Below, one piece after another: positions 33,601-43,323 of a stretch of DNA of 64,000 bases (positions are counted from its first letter, which is position 1; every line of letters starts with the position of its first letter). The notes beneath the pieces were generated by a model. That model made no database searches. It saw only the letters and a program-made list of their open reading frames with translations, and was not told the origin of the DNA. This stretch comes from Euryodendron excelsum (lineage: Eukaryota; Streptophyta; Magnoliopsida; Ericales; Pentaphylacaceae), in the NCBI GenBank assembly GCA_033060915.1, contig CM065388.1:27995001-28059000 (forward strand), read 5' to 3'. A program made the translations under genes and the position numbers.

Positions 33601-33740
33601 ATGGCTAACTCTTCTTGCTCCCTGATGTAGGTCTGGCCTCTTCTAACAACTAGGCTCATTCGCCCATAAGTTTGAATCTGGCGAGGTACTAGAGAGATTC
33701 CATGATTTCAACTGTGCTCTCTGACCTACAAAAAGAAAAA
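30666..33740 (-). other. 3' region of X beyond the array: degenerate repeats, no gene
   Basis: Part of X's non-coding interior. 30860-31250 is AT-rich with repeated GAATGCA/AAATGCATG wording. 31560-32130 has three diverged units of about 220 bp with GGACCGTAATGTAGGCT-type and GGCTCAAA-type boxes. 32380-32950 has three units with CCCCAGTGTGGGGGATGG-type boxes. 33060-33110 and 32280-32340 are C/T-rich. No frame above about 95 codons. Confidence 0.6.
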
Positions 33741-34777
33741 CAGAATGTAGTCAGCATGTGGAGCTGGAGGTTCTATGCGATGCATGTCCTATGAAGGTCC
33801 CTTCTTTGAGGGAATCTAGGCATGATGACAAGTCCATTTTGGAGGTGGGGTTTTGCCCCTATTATGCAATACAATACCTTTTCAACGTGGGCCGATTGAT
33901 GTTTCCTTATTTGTGCAATCCCACCTCTATGGACTGAGAGAGATTTGGGCCCCTCTCGAGATATGGTTCTATGCATGCCATGAATCCTTAGAGTTTAAGA
34001 ACCCTTAGGAGCTTTGGTAGGTTTGATTAACATGAGATTGGATTGCTCCTTTCTCTCTACAGTTGATTAGATGGATGAGAATGAAATGACTTGAATTTCT
34101 TGGAACTCTTGTCTTTGAATGGATATGGGTGCATGAGCATAATAAAAGTGAACATGTGAGCAATATAATAACAATAAATGAATGGTTTAGAAAAGCCCCC
34201 TTCTTGTCTTGCTTCTGTCTTCGGTTCTCTGGGTTCTTGGAGATGAGGAGGGGGGAGGATAGAAGACAAAAACAAAAGAGAAGTTAGCGCCTTGATTTGA
34301 AAATTTTTATGCAATGCATGTCCTAGAGGTGCCCTTACTCAGAAGGGAGACTATACATGATGCATTGGCTCACTTTTGGAGATAAGGGATTTGCCCCTGT
34401 ATACAGATACCTTACTGTCGAGCGGGAACCTTCATCCATTCATACAATGATCCCTCAATTCATTCGCAAAAATAAAGAAGTACATTGAACTTTGGGGTTA
34501 AGATACAAGATAATTGAAATACATTTAAATAGGGGGGAGAGGGAACATGCTCCTTTGGGAGGTTCCACCTATCTAATTTTACAAAGGAAAAACTTAAACT
34601 ACTCTTGAGTCTTCAAATTCGCCTTTATTGGATTTGATGTCAAGGAGGTCACTAAGAGACCTTGTTGATCAATTGCCCTTTGTCTTCTTGGCAACCCTAT
34701 CTCCGTGTGCATAGAGGGATTGGGGCCTCTCTTATGGAATGAATTGAGGTGCATGCCATGAGTCCTTATGGAGTCGC
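33741..34777 (-). repeat. Duplicated leader segment of X
   Basis: Two tandem diverged copies, about 33773-34309 and 34310-34777. Both start with GATGCATGTCCTA-type wording and pass TTTTGCCCCT, the CTCGAG/GGGATTGGGGCC-type block and CCATGAATCC/CCATGAGTCC. Each is homologous to 40800-41240 of Y in reverse complement and to the two copies in W. The last bases GTCGC (34773-34777) are the left target-site copy of Y. Minus-strand frames here are short and unrecognised. Confidence 0.7.
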
Positions 34778-36478
34778 TGTAAGCACCCCATTTTTGATCG
34801 CTCGGTAGTCTACATTTCGTCCAGACTTGTGTTCAAGTCATTGTGGGCATATTCCTATCGAAATCAGCTTTCCAAGTCTAATCCCGTCCATCCATCGCTT
34901 CGCGGGCCCAAAAGGCCCAAATAGAGGCAAAATGACCAAAATGCCCTTAGGGGCATTGTCCATTCTTTTCCAATTCCAACCCCACTCTCGAGACAGTTTA
35001 TTCCTCGAGACAGTTCCAATTCAGGCACGTCTCCTCGGAGACAGTAAGACCCCTTTCCAAATCCCTCTCTCGAGACAGTTTACTCCTCGAGACAGTTCCA
35101 ATCCAGGCACGTCTCTTCGGAGACGATAAGACCCCTTTCCAACCCCACTCTCGAGACAGTTTATTCCTCGAGACGGTTCCAATTCAAGCACGTCTCCTCG
35201 GAGACGATAAGACCCCTTTCCAAATCCCTCTCTCAAGACAGTTTATTCCACGAGACGGTTCCAATCCAAGCACATCTTCTCGGAGACGGTAAGACACCTT
35301 TCCGATCCCTCTCTCGAGACAGTTTATTCCTCAAGACGGTTCCAATTCAGGCACGTCTCTTCGGAGACGATAAGTCCCCTTTCCAATCCCTCTCTTGAGA
35401 CAGTTTATTCCTCGAGACGGTCCGAGTAGCGAAACTACTCACAAAACCGTTAGAGTAGCGGAAATACTCATAAATAGGTCGATATAGGGAATTGCCAACA
35501 AACCCCTGTGTCACGACAATCGCCGTTAGAGTGGCGGAAACACTCAAAACCCAGGTCAACACCAGTGTCTGTTAACCCACTTTGGTGAAAAATGACCAAA
35601 CTACCCTTTGGACCTTTTCCGAGACTTTCCAGTCAAGATGACCATTTTGCCCCTAGGCACCCGAATGCCCCGGGAAGCACATTGGCTTCGGGTATCAAAC
35701 CGGTAATTTTCTGAGAATACTTTTTATAGTATTCTCAATCTTCTTTTACCTTTCCGGATCATTCCGAGTCAGTTCCGGCTAACCCGGTACAAAATGACAG
35801 TTTTGCCCCTGGTGGGCCAGTCTCCTTTTTTGACCATACCGGCTCTGGGTATCAAACCGGTAACTTCCTAAGACTACTTTTTATAGTGTTCTCAACCTCC
35901 CCTTACCTTTCCGGATCTTTCCGAGTCAGTTCCGGCCAACCTAGTGCGAAATGACCATTTTGCCCCTGGTGGGCCGGTCTCCTTTTCCGACCACGCCGGC
36001 TCTGGGAATCAAACCGGCAACCTCTGGGAACATTCTAAATAATGTTTCTAGATCCCAAGTCTTCTTCCGGGACAGTCCGAGTTCGCTCTAGCAGTTTCCC
36101 GGTCCGATTGACCGTTTTGCCCCTAAAGGCCCGGTCAACCTTTCCGACACATCTTATCCTCACTTTTCAAGTCAAATACCTCCAAGACACTATTTTAAGT
36201 GTTCCTGCTCCTTTCCAGCTTCCCGGATCATTCCCGACTCCTTAAAATCATTCCCGGACTTTCCGGAGTCACTCCTAGTGAAGCTAGGCTAAAAATTGCA
36301 TGGTAGTCACTAGTACAAGCGCCCAAATCTAGTCAAAGATACGTTGCTTGCCAACGTTAAACATTTCCTAATTGGCTGGTGCCACTACTAGTGGCGCCAA
36401 GCCAAAAAATGGCCTGGCGCCACCAGTGTAAAATTTGGCTTGGCATCACTGCAACAGGCGCTAGTATTGTCCAACCTC

Positions 36479-36486
36479 TATAAATA
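36479..36486 (+). promoter_or_regulatory. TATA box of Y
   Basis: TATAAATA in the context CCTCTATAAATACAAAG, about 80 bp downstream of the GGCGCC palindrome. It is conserved in the same place in the other LTRs, so transcription probably starts near 36510. Confidence 0.75.
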
Positions 36487-39400
36487 CAAAGCCTCATTCA
36501 ACGTGAAAAGGATCCGCAAACTCAACCTAAAAATCATATAATTCGATATACAGAGCTCGTGCACTCCCTAAACCCTAGCCTCCCTAGGTTTTCTAAACCC
36601 TAGCCTCCTATACACTCATACACACCCCCATACACTCATACACTAGCCTTCAACCATCCTTTGAAGACTTGAAGAGCTGCAATCCAAAGCTTGAAGACAA
36701 CTCTTGAGGATTGAAGACGAAGATCAAGACAAAGACCGAAGACCGAAGAAAGCAAGGCGCGCAAAATAACAAGACATACGGTAGGCTTTCTCTTTAAATT
36801 TTTGCACTTCCCCCCTCTCTCTTCTCTCTCCAACCCACTTGGGTTTTCTCTATTTTAATCCCCCATCTCTCCCCCCCCCCCTTTCTTTGCATGCTTGAAA
36901 CAAGGGGATTCCCGGTCCATGTGTAGGATTGGGCTATTGGAGAGGCACCGTGTCGGGGGCTTTCTTCTAGTCTAACCAGAGACCACGTGCGTCCGGCCCC
37001 CTTGATTATGTGGTGAAGCCTTAGCCTTGTATGTTCACGACCCCAAATTGCATTGTGCATATCATAGTCTTGGATCTTCTAAAATTCGTTTTCAAACTCA
37101 TTTTCAAAATCGTTTTCAAACTTGTTTTCAAAATTGCATCAAAATCTCTTTTTCAAAAACTTGTTTTCAAAACCACAATTCTAGGGTGATTCTAGCCTTT
37201 GCATGGCTAGGGTTGCTTTAGGAAAGTATTACATTCAAAGTGACCAACATGGTCCATATTTTCAACCCTTGTTGTTTTCAAAACCACTTTCTTAAAAGTG
37301 GTTCTAACCTTCTTATGGTTAGAATCGCTTTAGGAAAGTGAGACATTTTCATACCTTCCAAAAACTTTCTTTTTAAATCTCTTCCTAAAAAATCTCTTTC
37401 AATATACTTTCCTAAAACTCTCCTCTTCAAAGTTGTTTTCAAAAACTCCCTCCAAAATCTATTTTTCAAAGCTTCCTTTTTCAACTCCTTTCCAAAAACT
37501 CTTTCTCCTCAAAATTCACTTTCTAAAACACTCCCTAGATTCACCTTCCTAAAAACTCTCTCCAAAAACCTTTCTAAAAAAACTCTTTTTCCAAAATCTT
37601 CCTTCTAGAAACTTCCTCTCTAGGATTTCTTTCCAAAACCTACGTTTCCAAAAACACACTTTCCAAAAACTCCTTTTCTTTAAAAATCTCTCTCCAAAAA
37701 CTCTCCTTTCCAAAAACTCTTCCCTCTAGAAACTCCTCTTTAGGATTTCCTTCTAAAATCTTCGTTTCCAAAAACGCACTTTCCAAAAACTCTTTCCTTA
37801 GAAGCCCAAGTCAAGCCCTAGAACCCACAATTAGGAAACCCTAATTTTCTTCCCAAATACATGATTTTCAAACTTTGCCCCAAACCTAGGTTTCCAAAAC
37901 CTCTTGTTTTCACATCCAAACGATACACGTTTCCAAAACCTTTTTTTTCTACGTCAAAACTATAATTTTTCAAAACTAGGATTTCTAGAATCTCCCTTTC
38001 CAACTCCTTGTCAAATCAAATCTTCCCTTTAAGAAACCAAATCCAATCTCCCCGTTTAGGAAACTAGATCCTATCCTCCGTTTTTGGAAACAAAATTAAA
38101 CCTTCTCTTTTCAAAACAAAATCCAATCCTTTCCTAATCCAACTTTTTCTTAATTCAAATCCTTCCTAAACTTCCACTTTCCTAAACCTTAAGTTTCCAA
38201 AACTTGAACATAAAAATCTTTCCTAAAATTCTAAAATTCAACCCTTTCCTAATTCTACCTTCTTTTCAAACCTTAACTTTTCAAACCTAAGTTTTCAAAC
38301 CTTTCCTAATTTCAAGATTTTCTACAATTCAAACTCTAAAACTTTCTAAATCTTAAACTTTCCAAATTTCAAATCTTTCCAAATTCAAAGTTTTTCCAAG
38401 TTCAAAAGTTTCTTAAGTTATGACTTTCACAATCTGAAAATTTTCTAAATTCTAAACTTTCCTAAATTTCAAATCTTTCCAAATCTAAAATTTTCTAAAC
38501 TCAAAACATTCTTATTTTCAAAACTTCCTTGTTTTCTAAACTTTTCCACTTTCAAAACTTCCTTTTTTCAAAACATTCCAAAATTGAAAACTTTCTTAAC
38601 TTGAAACTTTCTAAATTCTAAGTCTTTCTTAAACTAAACTTTTCCTAATTCAAAACATTTCTAAATTTAAAACTTTCCAATTTTCAAAACTTTTCAATTT
38701 CCAAACTTTCTTAAATTCCAAACTTTCCTAATTTCAAAACTTTCCAAAAATGAAACTTTCCTAATTCAGAACTTTCCTAAATCGGACTTTTCCTAATTCG
38801 AACCTTTCCTAAATCTAATCTTTCTTAAACTCTTGAGTCTTTCCTAAGTCTCATCTTTCTTAAGTCTAGGTTTCTTAAACCTTCATCTTTCTAAAACAAG
38901 TCCAAATCAATCTTTCCAAAGCAAGTCCAATCTCCTCGATTTCAATTTTCAATCTCCTCTTCTAATTTCAAATCAAATTCAATTTTCAATTCAATCTTCT
39001 TCCAAATCAATTCTTCTATTTTCAATTGGACTCCAGTCCGAACTACGACTGACCTGATTCCTTCAAAGGGATACGTAGGCAACCTTCATAGGTGCGGTCA
39101 CAACACTTTTCAAACTTTCAATTCCACCCTCATGGGTGCGGTCTCCACATTTTTTAAATCTCAAATTCCAATCTATTTTCAAAATTCCAATTTCAAAATT
39201 TCTATTTCCAAATTTTCAAACTTTCAAATTTCAATTCCATCTCTTCAAATTTATTTTCAAATTAAATCAATCTCTTTCCAAATCTATTTTTCCATTCTCT
39301 GCTATTGCACTTGCATATCATGCATCATGTTAGTTTCTTTTCAAACATTGTTTTTTTCAAAGTGGGTAGGATTGGACATGGGTTAATTAAAGACTCTCAT

Positions 39401-39663
39401 AGGTAAATCTAGGGTAGATTGACATGTAGGTACCGAAAGGGCGGGCTAGGGTGATAGCTTAGTGCGTCTTCCCTACACGTAACCAACCTCCGAACTTAGA
39501 TCACTGTTTTCGAAAGACCAAACGGAGTTATTTTTCAAAAAGGGCTAAATGTTTTCCAAAGGTTGCCAAACAACCTATTTTCCTAAAAAACCCTCTCTTG
39601 AGGAGATATTTTCAAAATCGTTTTCCAAAACCCTAAGTGTAGTCTTCGGATTATTCTTAGTTT

Positions 39664-39706
39664 TTAGGTGACCTAACTTACCTTAATCAAGTTAGGTGGC
39701 GACTCC
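39664..39706 (+). promoter_or_regulatory. U5 hairpin followed by a PBS-like 10-mer
   Basis: ACCTAACTT (39671-39679) and AAGTTAGGT (39689-39697) can form a 9-bp stem around a 9-base loop. TGGCGACTCC at 39697-39706 follows at once and is identical to the first ten bases of the primer-binding site at 39861. The arrangement recurs in A, D, E, G, H, I and V with small changes. Confidence 0.65.
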
Positions 39707-39860
39707 GAATCTTTTTCAAAAGCCCTTTATTCAAACCAATTTTTCAATTCAAACCTAGTCGCACTCATTCTTCTAGGAGGGTGAGTTCTAACGAGAGAGT
39801 ACAGCATTTTTCCTGCTTGTGTGAGTATTCCTCGAGTGCGAAAAATCTGGGCGCGACAAC

Positions 39861-39878
39861 TGGCGACTCCACTGGGGA
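39861..39878 (+). promoter_or_regulatory. Primer-binding site of Y
   Basis: TGGCGACTCCACTGGGGA begins two bases after the 5' LTR. Its TGG start and position are those of a tRNA-primed minus-strand initiation site. The same wording occurs in many plant Tat-type elements. I have not verified which tRNA it matches. Confidence 0.85.
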
Positions 39879-41342
39879 AACTTAGAGGGTTAGGCCGTAG
39901 TTGTGTCTCTTTACCCTTCACCCATGTAGAGTCTTCAATTAACTTGCTTCAATCCTATTCACTTTAAATTTTCAAAACTAAATTTTCAAAATTGTTTTCA
40001 AAAAAAAAACATACATTTATTCATATTATCTTGTATCATGTTTGTCATTCACATACTAATACTTGCATCTTTGTTTTGTAAGTGCGCTTTATGTTTAAAT
40101 TTTATTAACTGCTTTGCATGAATGTGATGTACAGGATGAATGGGAGTTGTTGGGCTCTTTCCTCCACTTTTAAAAATCACACACACACTGCATGTGCACT
40201 TGCATTCTGCATACTTGCATACCCTGATATGTCCTTTCTAGTTAGAAAGGGGGAATGGTATATTGGTTGTGGGCAAGATGATGTGTCAGTTTCTTCGCCT
40301 ACGGCCTCTTGATGGTTCCCCCGCTCAGATCACCAACCGGTCATGGCACCACCTCGGGGAGTGGGCCTAGGTTTGAAGATCTAAGGACCGAGCCTTTTTA
40401 GGACGCATTAGTTAACCCTCAACCTCATACTCATATAGACACCATGCATAGCCGAACCTCTGCCGGATTTAAGACACGAGCACCGTTTTCAAAATCACGG
40501 AGGAAAGGGCGACTGCTTTTACTTTCATTCATACTTATCTATTCCTATTGTTATACTGACTGTATTTATACTGTTATAATGCCTGTCTAACTGTTCATGC
40601 ATGCATGTTTACTTCAATTGTACCTTCTCTCCTTATACTTTTTGCATATTCATGTTCATGTATTCAATATTCCATGTCAAGACAAGAGTTCCAAGTAACT
40701 CAAGTCACTGCATTCTCATGCATATGATCAACCCATTGAGAGTGACACCAACATTACTCTCCCTTGCATTGAACCTACCCAAACCCTAAGGGTTCCCGTG
40801 TAACCCTAAGGACTCATTGCATGCATCTCGATTCATTCCATAAGAGGGGCCCCAATCCCTCTATGCTCACGGAGATAGGATTGCCAAGAAGATAATGGGC
40901 AATCAATCAACAAGGTCTCTCAGCGACCTCCTCAACATCAAATCCAAGGAAGGTGAATCCGAAGACTCAAGAGTAGTTCAGGTTTTCCCTTTTGTAAAAG
41001 TAGATAGGTGGAAGTCCAAAGGAAAATGTTCCCCCTCACCCTATTAAAATGTATTTCAATTCTTTTGTATCTCAAACCTAGAATTTAATGTACTTCTTTA
41101 TTTTTATGAATGAATGCATTGATGATTGAAGGTTCCTACTTGACGGTAAGGTGTCTGCATACAGGGGCAAATCCCCTATCTCCAAAAGTGGGCCAATACA
41201 TCATGGCTAGTTTCCCTCCTAAAGAGGGGCACCCTAGGACATGCATTGCATAGATTTCTCCAAGAACCAAACTCTAATTTGTAATTATTGTCGTCATTGT
41301 TATAGGTAATGAGTATTAGTCCAACTTCCTCTATAATAATGA
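39879..41342 (+). other. 5' leader of Y
   Basis: About 1.46 kb without a convincing gene, homologous (reversed) to the leaders of W and X. A gag capsid region would normally start after this leader, but no capsid-like frame is found. The longest frames (40118-40312, 40601-40789) are unrecognised and unlike gag. Only one copy of the segment duplicated in W and X is present (40800-41240). Confidence 0.65.
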
Positions 41343-41390
41343 AGGCCATGGGTTGCAAGCTTCAGGAGAACATACCATTGGAAAGCAGGA

Positions 41391-43001
41391 ATGCTAGCGG
41401 GAATCCCCTGTGCAACCCACTTACCGCAATCTCAGAAAGGACAATTCCTACCTTGGAGGAGCCCGAAATACCAAAATCCTTCCTTCGTAACCACGCAATC
41501 TTATCAACCTGACATGAACTTAACCATAGGAGCCTTACTAGACCCTTCCCATTATCCCCTTGTCCTTACTACGTTGTTCGAACCTGAGCCCATGATCGCT
41601 ATGGCTCGACCTGAACCTCAAACCAACAACCAAGGAAACACACGACCTAAGCTACCTTTAGTCTTGCCAAAGAAGCCGAATGTGCCCACCACTCTACCTG
41701 TCCTCACCAACCCTTCACCTGTAGCAAGCCCTCTGCTCGTAAACCCAAGGATGACTCTTCCCACCATAACCCAAACACCAATACCCAGTTTTCATAATGT
41801 CCCATGGAATTACCCACCTGATAAGAGCATCGGAGAGCCCATAACAGAAATAGGGGGGATGACTCGGTCAGGGCGCCTTTATACCTCTATTGAAGTGGAA
41901 AGAAAAAGGAAGGGGAAGGATAAAGAAGGAGAGTGCTCCAACCAACCAACAGATCAGGAGATGTCAGAATTCACCAAAGCTTTGGGAAAGGTCGACTACG
42001 ATATCATGGAACAGCTTAGGAAAGCCCCAGCCCATATTTCGATGTTGGGTTTGCTACTCACTTCTGAGGTGCACCGGAATGCTTTAATAAAGATCCTCAA
42101 GGATGCTCATGTGCCCGAGAGTTTCACGCCAGATAATCTACATGACATGGTCAGTCTCATTATGGCCCCAAACATCATCACTTTCTCTGATGACGAGATT
42201 CCGGCTGATGGAACAGGTCATACCTGGGCTTTGCATATCGCCGTAAGAACAAGAGGAAGAATGGTAGCCAAAGTATTGATAGATAATGGGTCGGCATTGA
42301 ACGTGTGCCCGTATTCTACTCTGGAAAGGCTGGGAATGGACCAAACTTACTTGAAAAATAGTGGTATGATCATCAGTGCCTTTGATGGATCTCGGAGGGA
42401 AGCCATGGGGGAAATTGAAATGCCTGTTGAGATAGGACCAGTAACCTTCACAATTAAATTTCAAGTTTTACACATTCCGGCTGTCTATAACTTGCTGTTA
42501 GGAAGGCCCTGGATTCATTCGGCGGGCGCGATTCCTTCTAGTCTTCATCAGAAAGTCAAGTTCATCGTGGGCTCCAAGCTAATCGTTATTTTCGCTGAAA
42601 AAGAGCTCGCTGTATACAAAGCTGACATCATTGCATCTGACACTGAACTGCCCTCTTGTTTTCAATCGTTCAAATATATCACTGTCGTGCAGAAGGAAGA
42701 TCAGGTGAAGCCAAATTATTCCAAGAACTCTCAGATGGTAATACAGTACTTTAAAGAAAATGGTTTCCATCCGGGTAAAGGCTTAGGGAGATGTTTACAA
42801 GGAAGACCAGAAATTGTAGAAATACCGTCAGCTGAACCCACCTTTGGGTTGGGATATAAACCCACAAAAAGAGAAAGAATAGAAGTAACGCGGAAGAAAA
42901 GGGCTGATAAGAAAGTTGTCATGGAACTCTCGGACCAATTCAAGCAGTTAGACATGAGGAAAGGAACAACTGTATTAAGTAATAAGAAGAGAAAAGTCTA
43001 A
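41391..43001 (+). CDS. Gag C-terminal region, aspartic protease and G-patch of Y
   Basis: 536 codons open without a break. The frame is open from 41343, and ATG 41391 is simply the first Met. Residues 1-150 are Pro/Thr-rich and resemble a gag-protease linker. Residues about 185-255 (FTKALGKVDYDIMEQLRKAP, SEVHRNALIKIL) match the region before the protease in Tat elements. The protease has DNGSALNVCPYSTL with the active-site Asp at residue 298, and NLLLGRPWIHSAGAIPSSLH near 365. GFHPGKGLG at 458-466 is a G-patch, a nucleic-acid-binding motif. The capsid and zinc-knuckle parts of gag are absent, so particle formation would need another element. Confidence 0.9.
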   Translation: MLAGIPCATHLPQSQKGQFLPWRSPKYQNPSFVTTQSYQPDMNLTIGALLDPSHYPLVLTTLFEPEPMIAMARPEPQTNNQGNTRPKLPLVLPKKPNVPTTLPVLTNPSPVASPLLVNPRMTLPTITQTPIPSFHNVPWNYPPDKSIGEPITEIGGMTRSGRLYTSIEVERKRKGKDKEGECSNQPTDQEMSEFTKALGKVDYDIMEQLRKAPAHISMLGLLLTSEVHRNALIKILKDAHVPESFTPDNLHDMVSLIMAPNIITFSDDEIPADGTGHTWALHIAVRTRGRMVAKVLIDNGSALNVCPYSTLERLGMDQTYLKNSGMIISAFDGSRREAMGEIEMPVEIGPVTFTIKFQVLHIPAVYNLLLGRPWIHSAGAIPSSLHQKVKFIVGSKLIVIFAEKELAVYKADIIASDTELPSCFQSFKYITVVQKEDQVKPNYSKNSQMVIQYFKENGFHPGKGLGRCLQGRPEIVEIPSAEPTFGLGYKPTKRERIEVTRKKRADKKVVMELSDQFKQLDMRKGTTVLSNKKRKV

Positions 43002-43323
43002 GGAGAAGCGCCCGTCATGACGACCAGCATCGGAGTAACCCAAGATGGATCCATTCGAGCAATGTTGCTAGGCGAAAAGTTGCATAATTGGGCCAGCAAA
43101 GACATCATCCGTGCTCGCAAGTTTCGGTACAGAGCCCATTAGAGCGAGACCCTGGAGCAACTGATTCGCCATAAACTTTGTCCTTTTAAATTTATTTGTC
43201 TTAACTTTTTAAAATCAAGTTATCAATGAATAAAATAATATCCCTTTCTTGTTTGATTTATTGTATATTATTTTCCATGCCAGGGACCCTTGCATCCGAT
43301 ATCCTACACAGCTAATCTAGGGA
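43002..43323 (+). other. Spacer between protease and RT frames of Y
   Basis: Some 320 bases with stops in all frames. ATGAATAAAATAAT near 43225 is AT-rich. In related elements this stretch is read through or spliced. I see no clear signal deciding which. Confidence 0.45.

Larger units (their letters stand above)
29200..34777 (-). mobile_element. Internal region of X: non-coding, with array and leader
   Basis: From the polypurine tract leftmost, through a 69-bp array and about 3 kb of degenerate repeats, straight into a leader homologous to those of W and Y. No gag, protease, RT, RNase H or integrase motif is visible in any frame. X ends on the far side of Y with 45836-45931 and LTR F. Without nested insertions X is about 10.2 kb. 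It fits the description of a large non-autonomous LTR retrotransposon derivative. Confidence 0.75.
34778..39858 (+). repeat. 5' LTR of Y, 5081 bp, complete
   Basis: Starts TGTAAGCACCCC, ends GGGCGCGACA, and is followed by the primer-binding site. In sense order: 81-bp minisatellite 34985-35430, two 29-bp-type units (35435-35560) with CCGTTAGAGTAGCGG, 165-bp repeats 35640-36160, palindrome 36377-36399, TATA box TATAAATA 36479-36486, conserved core 36830-37075, C/T-rich domain 37330-39320, and U5 end with hairpin and TGGCGACTCC at 39697-39706. With the TATA box 1.7 kb in, the transcribed part of the LTR is over 3 kb. Confidence 0.93.
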
